Source: Odontocerum albicorne
Lineage: Eukaryota > Arthropoda > Insecta > Trichoptera > Odontoceridae
NCBI GenBank assembly: GCA_949825065.1
Contig: OX463846.1
Location: forward strand, 11,404,177 to 11,468,176
Reading direction: 5' to 3'
DNA length: 64,000 bases
The notes beneath the pieces were generated by a model that was not told the origin of the DNA, did no database searches, and was given only the letters and a program-made list of their open reading frames with translations. This document shows, one piece after another, positions 1-10,682 of this stretch; within the stretch, counting starts at the first letter, position 1, and every line of letters begins with the position of its first letter. Both the position numbers and the translations under genes were made by a program.

Positions 1-330
1 AAAAAAAAAACGTATTGCGGATGGTCACAAACAAGAGTTGCAGCAGATAATTGGAGACTAAAAAGAAAAAGAGAAATCCGTTTCTTGTCTCTACAACCTT
101 AGATCACGAGTGGCAAAAGAACCCGCCAATCAACTTGTATTGGTCATGTTCATGGAACAGACGTGCAAAAAATTATCAATAACGTGTAAAAGACTACTGA
201 ATGCAGGAGCTGGACCATTTGATCGGTCTAAGCGAATGGGCCAACAGACACTAGAGACGCAAGATTGATGGGAGTGGAGCAGCATCATTATGCAGGATAA
301 AGTTCGTTAGTAGATCTGTGGTAACCGGAG
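1..330 (+). other. Possible decayed LINE tail, unassigned
   Basis: The stretch opens with a poly-A run at the window edge. Short arginine-rich and tryptophan-containing stretches resemble the distal part of LINE ORF2 as seen at 11 kb and 41 kb, but no frame stays open. The assignment rests on general look only. Confidence 0.2.
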
Positions 331-639
331 GCTAGGCAAAGTGTAAACGTAGTTGTATATTCTTTCTCAGAAACAGTCTAGTAAAAGGTATATTTTTTTG
401 CCATTTTTTACTATAGGTCTATGTTGCTTTCGTGTCAGAAAAGCGAAAGAGAATTTTGGTGACAGAATTCAAAACGATATAACATATTTGTGGTAATAAT
501 AATAAACTACAGAAATAAATAATAAAATAAAGTCTGAAAAAAAAAAAACAAATTAGTTTATTTTTCTGAAAATTGAATTCGGAATATACTCGTAAGTTAG
601 CTTACCAAGCGTGTTAACAATTACATCGGTGATGCTCAT

Positions 640-860
640 AATGGCAGCTCCCTAAAAAGTGCCCCCCAAATAAGCGCCCACCCTCGTGCCAGGGAAAACC
701 CCGCCGTCGGAGGCCAATGATCAGAGATCGCAGACCAGCCTCCCCCGGTTATGGGAAACCGATACTAACTGCTCAGCAATGCCAATAAATTGTACCGCTT
801 TATAACATCGCCCATCTTAATGAGTGAGTTAGGTTCCCGAAACGGAAGGAATTAAAAGTA
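640..860. other. GC-richer block of unknown nature
   Basis: This block is clearly more GC-rich than its surroundings, with runs such as GTGCCCCCCAAATAAGCGCC. It has no long frame and no terminal repeats that I can see. It may be a fragment of a dispersed repeat. I do not recognise it. Confidence 0.25.
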
Positions 861-974
861 AGGATGTGCTTTTTTTACTGGTTCAACTGAGATATTTTTA
901 TCAATCGATTTTATTTTCAGTAGCCGCAATTAAGCCACAATACGAAAATTATAATCTTCAAGGCTTGTGTATAG

Positions 975-1160
975 GCATCTCAGAAATATTGACCTATTTA
1001 GACTGACAATAAGTAGAACTAACCTGCCAAGTGCTCTTTCTATGTATCACGGACTGTTCCTTTTGAATAAAACTTCGGATATTGAAATCTTGAAATCAAC
1101 GTCTCTGAAAATGTTTTTAGAGAAAGTATTTTGAGCTTTCTTAGTAATGGGAGTTAGTTG
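975..1160 (+). pseudogene. LINE reverse transcriptase C-terminal remnant
   Basis: A broken frame reads R-T-N-L-P-S-A...Y-H-G-L-F-L-L-N-K...S-T-S-L-K-M-F-L-E-K. This follows the usual end of jockey/CR1-type ORF2, where an R-T..Y/F....LWN.LP......SL..FK..L pattern precedes the stop. Only about 60 codons survive. The 71-bp tandem array begins about 50 bases downstream, so the array may be the 3' UTR of this copy. Confidence 0.5.
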
Positions 1161-1210
1161 TTCCGGCTGAACAAATATTTCTTGCTTACTAATTTCTATT
1201 TTCTTGCTGC

Positions 1211-1590
1211 TGTATATAATGTATATTTAAGCTACTGCTATATATGAAGTCTCTTTGTATATAATTTTATTTTTCTTGTACTGTATATAATTTATATTTA
1301 AGCTACTGGTATATATGAAGTCTCTTTGTGTGTAATTTTATTTTTCTAGTACTGTATATAATTTATATTTAAGCTACTGCTATATATGAAGTCTCTTTGT
1401 ATGTAATTTTATTTTTCTTGTACTGTATATAATTTATATTTAAGCTACTGCTATAAATGAAGTATCTTTGTTTGTAATTTTATTTTTCTTGTACTGTATA
1501 TAATTTATATTTAAGCTACTGCTATATATGAAGTCTCTTTGTATGTAATTTTATTTTTCTTGTACTGTATATAATTTATATTTAAGCTTT
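1211..1590. repeat. 71-bp tandem repeat, about 5.4 copies
   Basis: The marker TGTATATAAT recurs at 1211, 1282, 1353, 1424, 1495 and 1566, giving an exact 71-bp period. Units differ by only a few substitutions, and the first differs most. The unit holds TTAAGCTACTGCTATATATG and GAAGTCTCTTTGTATGTAAT. It lies directly after a LINE C-terminal remnant. Confidence 0.92.
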
Positions 1591-1798
1591 GAATATAATT
1601 GTGTTTAACCCGTATATGTAAGCTTTATAAAATAAGTAAATAAATCTCAATGTATTTTATTAATTTATCAATCAACGCTACAATGTAACTAATAATAATA
1701 TGTTATTTATAAAAAATATGCATTGAGTGCTTCATTTATTACAAAGAAATAATTATGATAATAAACATATGAAAAGAAACAATCAACTTAACAAGTTA

Positions 1799-2038
1799 CA
1801 GTACCCGGCGATAAGTAATGCACATCGGGCTTAAGAAAGAGACTGTCAGAAATAATCGTCTAACTTCGGTTTTGTAGAGCGTCGTCTCTGTCATTCATAC
1901 ACGTGTTCCTTCGCGATTTGTCAGTAGTTGTCAAGCGGTCTAGGGACAGAGATGACGCTCTACAAAGTCGAAGTTAGCCGATTATGACCGACAGTCTCTT
2001 TCTAAGCCCGATGTGTATTACTTACCGCCGGGTACTTG
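1799..2038. mobile_element. Palindromic Tc1-like MITE, copy 1
   Basis: The 240-bp element is a near-complete inverted repeat. Its ends read CAGTACCCGGCGATAAGTAA on the left and the reverse complement of CAAGTACCCGGCGGTAAGTA on the right. TA flanks both sides (1797-1798 and 2039-2040), as expected for Tc1/mariner insertion. The arms extend through AGAGCGTCGTCTCTGTC. The loop contains ACACGTGTTCC, shared with the copy at 34.3 kb. There is no coding capacity, so it would depend on a transposase elsewhere. Confidence 0.8.
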
Positions 2039-2112
2039 TACCAAGTACACACGGCAACACTCGGAAAAAAAATCAAAACTTCAAACAATATGCGTCTATA
2101 AAAACTGATTTC

Positions 2113-2312
2113 TTTCGTGACCTAGTTGCTAACACATCTGTGTTTCAGCCTGATGGTATGGGGTTCGAATCTAGTTAGAATCCAATTTTATTAAAAACGG
2201 TTCCGACATGATTTTCACTTACAGCCTTTTTGACAGATTTCTAGTTGGTTGGAAGTGATAGCAATATGGCAAAAAAACATCAGTTTGTACTGTATCTAAC
2301 AAAACTGTACTA
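2113..2312 (+). mobile_element. SINE-1 copy, diverged
   Basis: The tRNA-like head reads GACCTAGTTGCTAACACATC with a B box GGGTTCGAATC. The body carries CTAGTTGGTTGGAAGTGATA and the tail TTTGTACTGTAT. The copy is full length but diverged. Confidence 0.75.
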
Positions 2313-2485
2313 AAAAAAAAACCATGAATTGAGTGCCCTCTTAATAACATATTTAGTTTTTTTATACATTCAAGAGGGAACTTAAATTAACGTTTTAAGG
2401 AAAATAGAATATCCTTGATAATTATGAATCAATTTTGGCTGGCTGAAGAAATTGCTTTTGTCTAATTAAATCTCTCAAATGCATA

Positions 2486-3360
2486 TGTGGTATATCATCA
2501 CGTCATTTCCTTGTCGGAGTAAGCAAAGAGGGCAGACTTACCTATCTCGACACACATCCTTAGCCTCTTCCACGTACATATACCTTCTTATACAACTCCT
2601 ACGATTCTATGGTTTTGTACGTTTCCTTTTTCATAATATTTTAGCGGAATGCTTTATTGATACGTCGTGATGATTATGATCGTTTTGTATTTAAAATAAA
2701 ATACGTCGATTCAGGAATGCGGAAAGTGAGAGTGAACAATCAATGAATAGTAAACAGCAATGAATGGTCAAGTGAATAATAATCTTTATTTGTCGATAAG
2801 TAGGTATTTATAGATGTGCGTGAATGCGCCCGCAATATATACTTTATCTCACTCCTGCGCGTGCAGAGGTGTTTGCAGACGTTGCGGATAATATAGTGGG
2901 TAGAATATTTATTGGCGAAAACGGTGAGACAACGCGATGCGTTCTCTTTCCACCGTGGAATGTAACGTAAATATTATTTGCGTGTAAACAATATTGATGT
3001 TCTGGTATGCGACCTTTGTACATGTCCGAAGGTTGGTTCGTCGGTCGTTGACCGTGCGTGTTGACAATATTTAGGGACGACGGTATTCCCTACAATATCA
3101 TTCGCTTAATCCAACCATGTTTTCCTTGATCTTTCTCCACCACGTCTTCATTTCAAATTTGTACTATAAACAAGTTTTGATAGTCTTTTATCATTCATTA
3201 GCTCCACGTGCCTGAACCATCTCAGAATGCAATTCTTCACCTTACTTAATATATCAGCTTTAAATGCACATTAATTCCTCATTACTTCGTTAAATATTCT
3301 CCCATATATTATAGCCCCATGTATTCTTTCTTTACAGTGCACGCATTTTAACAGTGTTTT
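2486..3360 (-). pseudogene. LINE-A ORF2 3' part, split by a solo LTR
   Basis: Read on the minus strand, the left part (2486-2639) is the LINE-A 3' end and the right part (3095-3360) continues upstream into the domain with R-W-F-G-H-V and R-G-R-P. The parts are contiguous in other copies (7846-8110, 24062-24450), so the 455 bases between them are a later insertion. Frameshifts and stops are frequent. The copy is 5'-truncated. Confidence 0.75.
2640..3094 (-). mobile_element. Solo LTR, gypsy-like, inserted in LINE-A
   Basis: The 455-bp insertion is flanked by ATAT on both sides (2636-2639 and 3095-3098). Read on the minus strand it begins TGTAGGGAATACCGTC and ends in CATTCCGCTAAA, close to the expected TG...CA with mirrored TGTAG/CTA termini. 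On that strand there is a TATA-like CTATAAATACC and an AATAAAG near the end. A 4-bp duplication fits Ty3/gypsy integration. There is no internal coding region, so it looks like an LTR-LTR recombination product. Confidence 0.68.
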
Positions 3361-3369
3361 AGATTAATC

Positions 3370-3980
3370 TCTTTGATGTATTCAAATGAAATATTTGAGA
3401 AAATTGCAGGATAAATACGAAAGCATGAATGGAATATAAAATCCACCGGCTGTTGAAATCCAGCATGAATTGGCTGTAAATTTGTAAGGCATTAGATTTC
3501 GCGAATCTAAATATATGGCACAGTTATCTGTACCGCAATAACTCTTCGCTCCACGAAGATTCCATCCGGAGAGCTAAAGGATGGGCTAGTAGAGTAATTG
3601 CAGCATCTTTACATAAAAAGTATCATTCTTAGGGGTGGATGCATGGCGCAGAGAAGCCGGTCACTTCCTGGAAGTCAGATGGGCTGCCGTTTGTTAGCAT
3701 ACTCGGTATGTGAATATAAATCATGTGGGGTAAAAGGAGAAATGATATTACTTTTTTGGCATTAGCTTTTATTTTAATTTAATTATCTTCCCAATTGGAT
3801 TTTTTTCAGATTTATTTTGTTTAGTACGTTTTCACAAAAATGTACAAATTTGAATGTATTTTGTTTCAAAACCGTAATTTTTTTTCATTTTCGACGATAT
3901 ATTATGGGGTGGTGGGATAGTTTATTTGAAACATTGAATCAGTCAACCTCACTTATTATATTATAGTACAATTTTGAATA
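3370..3980. other. Unassigned intergenic DNA
   Basis: There is no convincing frame, terminal repeat or array. A slightly GC-richer island lies near 3535-3715. I see nothing to name. Confidence 0.4.
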
Positions 3981-3983
3981 ACG

Positions 3984-4400
3984 CTACATGGTGGATTTAT
4001 TTTCATGTAGCGATCTCTTTAAAATATCATTCAGTATTTCTTCTCTCATTTGTTCCACATGCCCAAACCACTTCAGAGTACTTTTCGTTATCTTACTTAT
4101 TTCATCCGTTTTCACTTCACATTTATACCTAATCACTTCTCTCCGTATTCCGTCATAAGTAATGACTACGTTCAGTGCAAGTATTTTTATCATGTTCACG
4201 TTTCATTTCCATCCTTGAAAAATGATACTAAAATACTGTTGTGGACTATCATCTGAGCAGGTTTTAATAATGCTCTGTTCGAGTATATTTAATTTGTTTT
4301 AGTAACCTATCGATTTTATTTTGTATCGCTACACGACGTTCGATATCCCTCATAACTTCGATTATGGGTGAAAACTGAAAAGCACGTGGTGAGCTTTTGT
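3984..4400 (-). pseudogene. LINE-A ORF2 fragment
   Basis: The minus strand gives an uninterrupted 71-codon stretch with W-F-G-H-V-E-Q-M-R-E-E followed by L-K-R-S, matching the LINE-A distal domain. Upstream homology continues toward 4400 (GTTCGATATCCCTCATAACT in the plus sense), as in the copy at 12.3 kb. The true 3' end is missing. Confidence 0.65.
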
Positions 4401-4439
4401 TGGGCGTGTATTTCTTAAACGTATTTTCTTTTTCATTTC

Positions 4440-5220
4440 CTCAAAATATATGTGCCATTTTAGGATGTATCATATATGCAAATAATTTGTAGACATAATT
4501 TTATTTCGTATGTTACAACATTGTCTTCGGCCTCAGCTAGCGTACCGTCGGGTTAAGAACCTCTGATGTAGGCACGGCACTCGCGGTTCATCATAGAACG
4601 TGGTGGCAACACTACCGCTCGGTGCTTGCGATTAATGTCACTAAAAGACTTTTTTCCGGCACCTTTTATTTTGTACCGTCAGGAATATAATCCGAGACCC
4701 CCGGGTGGAGGTCAAGATTGTCTCTTCTAGGCTTCGAAGATCGTCGTTGTGTAATTAATACTATAAGGCACAGTTATTAATTTAGAAAGCTGAGAAAATA
4801 CTTCTTAAAAATCAGAATTTCTTAACTTACTTTAATCGTTTATAGGTCACCCGTATATCGCATTTACTTTACCTTACACATTTTTCTATCAACCATGATT
4901 TAAGTAGAAAATGTTAAAATGTCGATTAGACAATGCACGCTGGGTGAATGTCTATGCGTGAATAATTGATAAGTCTATTCAAATCGTCCGTTACATCAAC
5001 ACAAACAAATCCACACTCAGGGTAGTCCACAAATTATCTACTATATGGACACATATTCAAATGAAACAGGGCCATCACGGAAGCAATGGGCGATGTGCCT
5101 CGTTCCCGAAGTAGGTCACATTTTTAATTCAGCGCCACGCGAGTACACAGCCCGTTACTTGTCGATAAGAAATAATCGCCCTCTTGCACTGTTACAATAC
5201 GGGTACATTTTTTTATAACG
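4440..5220. other. Unassigned intergenic DNA
   Basis: A GC-richer island at about 4520-4740 contains no long frame. The rest is AT-rich and featureless. Confidence 0.4.
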
Positions 5221-5228
5221 TATTTAAC

Positions 5229-5850
5229 TAACCGATAAGTAATTTAACGAAACTTAATATGATTTAAAATAAATTAATGAAACGAAGCTTAATATGTCTT
5301 AAAATAACGCAATGAAACGAAACATCATATAACTTTAAATAAAGTAATGCAATGGGACTTCATATGACCTAAAATATTCTAATGAAACGAAACTTAGTAT
5401 GTCTTTAAATAACGTAATGAAACGAAACTTAGTGTTTATCAAAATAACGTAACGAAACAAAACTTTATATGACTTAAAATAGCGCAATGAAACGAAACTT
5501 CACATGAATTAAAATAACGTAATGAAACAAAACTTAATGACTTAAAATAACTTAATGAAAAGAAACATTTTATAATTTAAAATAATGTTATAAAACGAAA
5601 CATAACATTTTTTTTATATACATAGCGTAATGATAATAAAATTAATGTCTTCAAATAATTCAATGAAACGAAATTATATATGACTTAAAATAACGTAATG
5701 AAACGAAACTTCGTAAGACTTAAGATAACCTAATGAAACGTAACTTAATGTCTTAAAATAACGCAACGAAATAAAACTTAAAATAACATAATGAAACGAA
5801 ATTGAATGTGACAAAATGATTAATGAAACGAATTTAAAATAACGTACATA
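5229..5850. repeat. Degenerate tandem array, about 35-bp unit
   Basis: The motif ATAACGTAATGAAACGAAAC followed by TTAATATGACTTAAA recurs roughly every 30-37 bases about 18 times, with substitutions and small indels. The same motif reappears weakly at 6065-6115. On the minus strand it gives a repetitive 75-codon frame that I consider non-coding. Confidence 0.8.
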
Positions 5851-6480
5851 TCTTACATACTCGTATCTCTTTTGGAGTAGGAGGAGAGGACAGATCTTCA
5901 CACCTTTCTATCCACACAAACATTATTTGTATCATACATTTCTTCATACACGCTCATTCTCTTCCCATGCTTCTAACCTTTCCGTCAGTCAAAAGTTCTC
6001 CAACTATATCCTTCTCTTCTTTCCTCGATTTACATATTCTTTGCACGCCATAAAATAATAGAATGTTACAAAACTTAATATAATTTACGATAACGTGATA
6101 AAACGAAACACAAGGTGTAATTCATCCATTGTAATTATATTTCTTATTCAAAAATACATCGACATAACACATTTTCTTTTCCAGTGCAATTTTTTTTAAA
6201 TTTATTTTCCACGTTTACATTTCACTCCTATACATGTTGTGACCTTATACGGTGCTATGACCATTATTTTTACAGATCTTCAGATTGTTTTCTTGAGTAT
6301 GTCTTCAAGTATTCCATTGACTTCACTTCATATTATAATTCGTTGTTCAATCAATCTTTACACCTTTCGTTGTCTGAAGGCATACTTCCTAAAAAACAGT
6401 ATTCTTCAACTCTCCCTTATCTTTCATTTTTCTCTCAAATATCGCATTAACTTTTACTTTCACCCTATTTAATTAACACG
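5850..6480 (-). pseudogene. LINE-A-like remnant, diverged subfamily
   Basis: The 3' end (5870-5920) reads TTTTGGAGTAGGAGGAGAGG and matches the diverged copies at 50.2 kb and 54.3 kb. The stretch 6180-6480 resembles the more upstream LINE-A region seen at 37.0 kb. The middle is interrupted by a return of the 35-bp array motif. Confidence 0.45.
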
Positions 6481-6784
6481 ACTTTGGTTTAAGTAGACTG
6501 TCATACATCATTCTACCAATTTAGTAGCGCTTATGATCTACCTTTATAATTCAGAACCATAGCATTAAACCATCCATTTCCTTATCATTATTCTGATTTA
6601 GAGTTGTATAAAGTGAAAGCCTAAAACTTGAAAGTCGATCTAGTAATAATTCAGTCTCTTAACGTATATAAAAAGCTCATGCTGAGCACAAACAGGCGCA
6701 TATAATACTTTATAATGCATTCTTGTTTTTAGAAAAATCCTGATAGAACGACATTTGTAGGTTTGTTGGTATGACACTAACGGC

Positions 6785-7120
6785 TGACGTGATGAGTAAG
6801 AAAGAAAAGAGCACTCTAGATAGTTTGGGCACGTGAACCGAATGAACGAAGAAAGAATAACACAACAAGTATACAGTGCAAATGTGAGAGAAATGATTGG
6901 TAGCGAAAGATCAACGAAACTATGGTTGGATCAAGTAAATAATATTTTGAAAGAAGGAAAAGTAAGAACTAAGAGGATTTGTAGGAGCTATATGAGGTGT
7001 ATAGATGTGGAAGAGGCGAAATATGTGTGCTGAGATATGTAAGTCTAGCGCTCTACCCTCTCTGCCTACTTCAGAAGGGAAACGGTGTGATGGTTTGAAT
7101 GTATATACACTTACCACCCG
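6785..7120 (+). pseudogene. LINE-A ORF2 3' end
   Basis: A 66-codon frame holds M-N-E-E-R-I-T-Q-Q-V-Y, then K-L-W-L-D-Q-V-N-N-I-L-K-E-G-K-V and M-R-C-I-D-V-E-E-A-K-Y-V-C. These are the standard LINE-A landmarks. The copy ends in GGTGTGATGGTTTGAATGTA, a very short 3' tail with microsatellite character. The upstream part is missing. Confidence 0.78.
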
Positions 7121-7150
7121 AGAATTACGGATGCCATTCCCGTTAGAATA

Positions 7151-7275
7151 ATTAAAAAAAAAACATTAAGAGTTCTTGAACATCTTTATGGCTGGTCGCA
7201 ATAGATTGCCACATAGCAATAAAGTCGGCAGGTTGCACTGTATACAAGAAAAGTGTAATAAAATAGAATATAACA
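7151..7275 (+). mobile_element. SINE-1 body and tail
   Basis: The fragment has GGCTGGTCGCAATAGATTGC, CACATAGCAATAAAGTC and the tail CACTGTATACAAGAAAAGTG. The tRNA-like head is missing. Confidence 0.7.
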
Positions 7276-7299
7276 ATAAATATCTCTGCCGACTTGAGT

Positions 7300-7840
7300 A
7301 TGTATATTAATTACGCCGAAATACGTGCCGTGATGCAGCCATGACGCGAAGGGTCACGGTTCGTTACCCTCGCAGTGACGTCTGCTTCGCTTCTTTCAAC
7401 GGACTTAGGCTTCAATAAATTATCTTCATGGCTGCTTTGCGGTTAAAAATAACGCGCTCTTTCATTCAGAAGGGGTCGATACAATAATTGATGGCCAAAC
7501 TATTTATATAATTATTTTGTTACAATCAAACATATCGTATTGTTTTATTTTTAGTACTACTTTGATGATGAAAGGAAAACTGCGAAGATCACTAGTTTAG
7601 TGTGTGCAAACTGTTGCGCTTTAGATAAATACAGCAATGACAATTAAACATCGGATTCATGATGAAAAAGGTTTCAAGATGACTGGTTCACTGCTAAAGC
7701 GTTTTAATTTATATAGTTCTCTATTATCACTAAAAAGTGCTATTAGGATTCGCAAAAAAACAGTTTAAAATCTACACGAAATCATGAATTCAGATGAAAT
7801 AAGACCTGAAAGTGAAGACGATTCGGAAATACATATAATA
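7300..7840. other. Unassigned intergenic DNA
   Basis: A GC-richer block at 7315-7445 (for example GGGTCACGGTTCGTTACCC) has no frame or terminal repeats that I can define. I do not recognise it. Confidence 0.35.
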
Positions 7841-7845
7841 CATAC

Positions 7846-8110
7846 ATACCATCACTCAATTTCTCTGTCGGGGCAGGCAAGGAGGTCAAAGTGCCAGATT
7901 TTCCTATTCATACACCTTTTCATACCACTTCTATCGTTTCTCTGACTTTCTACGTTTCCTTCTTTCAAAACGACATTCACTTAATCCAACCATGTTTTCC
8001 TTGGTCTTCCTCTCACACGCCTTCCACTCAAATTTATATTATATATTTGTTTTGTTAGTCTTTCTTCATTTACTCGTGCCACGTGTTCAAACAATCGCAG
8101 AGAGCTTTTT
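7846..8110 (-). pseudogene. LINE-A ORF2 3' end
   Basis: In the plus sense it reads CATACATACCATCACTCAAT, the reverse complement of the LINE-A tail, followed by CTTAATCCAACCATGTTTTC, which is the reverse of the codons for the W-L-D-Q-V region. It breaks off near 8110. Confidence 0.7.
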
Positions 8111-8119
8111 TTCGGAAAT

Positions 8120-9290
8120 AAACTACGGAAATCGAGCCCCGGACGCAACCATTCTTAAACATTAGAAACATTATAATGACTAATTTCATTTGTATATTTA
8201 GGTATGAGTACTGTTTCAATAAATACATTTCTGTGTGCGGGAAAATTACAAATGAAAAAGTTGTTGGATGGGAGACAAAAAACTAAGCAAATATTGGAGA
8301 TAATGAGGATAAGGGATGAAAAAAATTATATCCGGTCCCAATGAACTCGACGGATGACTTCATTGTAACCGTATTCCTGGAAGGTAAGGCAGAAATATTA
8401 ATTCTAGGAAGGAAACAACAAACATTTTTTTTTATTTACAATACAACATTTACAATTGACATCGGTTTAACGGAAAGGTGAACTGTCGAGTACAAGTACA
8501 TAACAATGCAAAACCCATCATTTTGTAATTATAGAGAACCACTTCACCAGTTAAGGCCTGTGACGAAGTGGTCTCATTCCTTAATCACAACTTCATATAT
8601 TTGTACAAGTTTTATATATATATATTTGTAAATTAGTAACACTCAACTGAAACATTCGCCTAATCCTTTAGGTTTCGCATATGTTACATAATTTCTACCG
8701 CATTATTATTTCAACAACATCAAAATCATGCCCTACAACTCTTAATCACATGCTCTACATTCGCATCAGTCATTCACTCACATGTCTATTTGTAGACCTC
8801 CAAAAGTTCCTAGCTCTCCCTACCAATGAGCTACTTTGTTACATATTTGTATACATTTGAAATTGCGACGTTACAAAAATCACCAGTTTCCCTTACAAAT
8901 GTGTTGTAAATTGATGTAACAAGGTACAGTATTTTTCTCCTACCAAAAAAAGTGTAAACGCGGAGGGTTAGAAACGTTTTTAATGAGTCGTCTCATGTTC
9001 TATGATTACACTTGAATGTCTTTATAAAAAATATGAATAGTATAATATAAAATTAGTGATTTAATGAATATCTGATGAAGATGGAGTACTTCTAAAAAGT
9101 ATCTTTTGTTTATTGATTTTTCACTTAATTTTAATCATGCTCCTTTTCTTATTTTCAATAAAACAGAACCTAGGTCTTTTGTGTAGGAAAACGAGTAGAA
9201 GATTATTGATTATTGAGCAACACAGTACGACACATACATATATCCCGAAATTGCACACATATGTAAAGAAAAGAATATAGATTTGAGAGA
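8120..9290. other. Unassigned AT-rich DNA
   Basis: An imperfect hairpin lies at 8532-8576, with arms GAGAACCACTTC and GAAGTGGTCTC. A short TA run is near 8615. No gene or element boundary is visible. Confidence 0.35.
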
Positions 9291-9295
9291 AAGCT

Positions 9296-9415
9296 TTAAA
9301 ACGGTCTGGGCTCTCTCATAACGTCTTCTCAATTAAGATGCACCCCCACCAATAGGAGGGCAAGGCCAGCCGCGAAGACGTCAGATGTTTTTCAGCCCAC
9401 ATCCTATGAAGGGAA
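9296..9415 (+). repeat. Dispersed repeat R1, copy 1
   Basis: The stretch shares the pattern GGTCTG.GCTC.TCTCATAAC and AATAGGAGGGCAAGGCC with 10515-10620. Both precede a phrase like CAGCCCACA. The family is unknown and no coding is evident. Confidence 0.55.
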
Positions 9416-9703
9416 ATTTTGAAATTTGGACAAACTCGTAAAGTAGTAATTTTCTTCATTTTTTACTTGCATTGTAGGAAGAAAGTTTTTGCAAATTTGA
9501 AAGTCAGTGTCCTTTGAACTTCAGGTTAACTTCATGACACATGTATACATGTGTATATAGGACATGGCGTGTATCTTACAGGATTCACAAACAGAACAGA
9601 GCTCCACCGTTTTCTAACTAATTAACCTAACCTTCCTTTGAAATGTGAATAACTTTATCTTTTTATATATAATATATTTTAATGCTAAACTACGCTGGCT
9701 TAG

Positions 9704-10013
9704 TTACATACACCACATAAAGGGCACTGACTCTGCAAGGAAGGTTTTGTTAAGCAGCCCCATAAGAGAATGGGGACACCAAAAGCTGAGATAGCTGGAA
9801 GGTGCGATAGAGAACCGCTTCACATTGGGTATAACCAATTGGAAAAGGGATGCCGCTGAGGGATAAGTGGCAGGCACTAAATACCCATCCTGAACTGTTG
9901 GGCTTATGATGGTGATGATGCGAGGAAGCAGTATTGATTTGTAGATTTGAGAACGTGACTGTCTGCTGATGAGCTGATTTACATGAAAACACAATTAGAC
10001 GGTGCAAAAACAT
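9704..10013 (-). other. Unidentified overlapping frames
   Basis: Two overlapping minus-strand frames of 96 and 87 codons lie in a GC-richer block. One has a five-histidine run. I do not recognise either product. No splice context or homologous copy is apparent. The block is probably a fragment of an unknown repeat. Confidence 0.2.
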
Positions 10014-10277
10014 CGCGAGTACTTAAACACACATCAACAATTCAAATTAAACCAAACCACCAGTAAATAATTGATTATTAATTTAATACCATTTCCTGAA
10101 TTCAAAATTTGCACGAGTTTGCGGGGTTTATGACCTGGTACGTTTAATAATAAATTATTTTTTTATATTTTAATATTAGGTTTAAATAAGATAAAAGTTT
10201 TCATACAAAACAAATATAGATTCATACATTCGTGTGATACAGCAAAGAAAACTGCATATACTCCAGATTTTTTGAAA

Positions 10278-10485
10278 ACCTCCATGGCCTAGTTGGTAAG
10301 ACGCCTGTCTTTCCACCCGGTGGTTGCGGGCTCGAACTAAATTTATTTAAAAAACGGCTATGTCTGAATTTACCTTAAGCCCTTCCTTAGATTTTTCTGG
10401 TTGGTCGGAAGGAATTGTCATATAGTAAGAAACCCACCATATTGTATTATATACAGGGAAAGTGTTACACATTACAATATTTATG
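10278..10485 (+). mobile_element. SINE-1 copy, full length
   Basis: The head reads CCTCCATGGCCTAGTTGG with the B box region GGTTGCGGGCTCGAAC. The body has TTCTGGTTGGTCGGAAGGAA and the tail TATACAGGGAAAGTGTTAC. Confidence 0.82.
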
Positions 10486-10514
10486 TATATTTAGATAATA
10501 CATTTAAAAGAGAA

Positions 10515-10620
10515 TCTATTAAAAGGTCTGAGCTCATCTCATAACATTCCCCCCTGACGAGATACAGTCCCTATAATAGAGGGCAAGCTCGACCCCAATT
10601 ATCAGCTCACACCCTTGTTA
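10515..10620 (+). repeat. Dispersed repeat R1, copy 2
   Basis: This is the partner of the repeat at 9296-9415. Shared parts are AAGGTCTGAGCTC, TCTCATAAC and ATAGAGGGCAAGCTC. Confidence 0.55.
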
Positions 10621-10682
10621 TACAACAAAATTATAATACAAAAAATAAAATAAAATAAAATAAGCAATTAATACAATTAAGT

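Noticed and set aside
5674..5901. 75-codon minus frame with repeating S-Y-V-S-L motifs
   Set aside because: It is the translation of the 35-bp degenerate tandem array, not a protein.
8532..8576. Short hairpin as a microRNA precursor
   Set aside because: The arms are only 11-12 bases with a bulge, too short for a pre-miRNA.
10119..10135. Telomeric or rDNA-like short motifs
   Set aside because: I saw no TTAGG runs and no recognisable rRNA core sequence anywhere.
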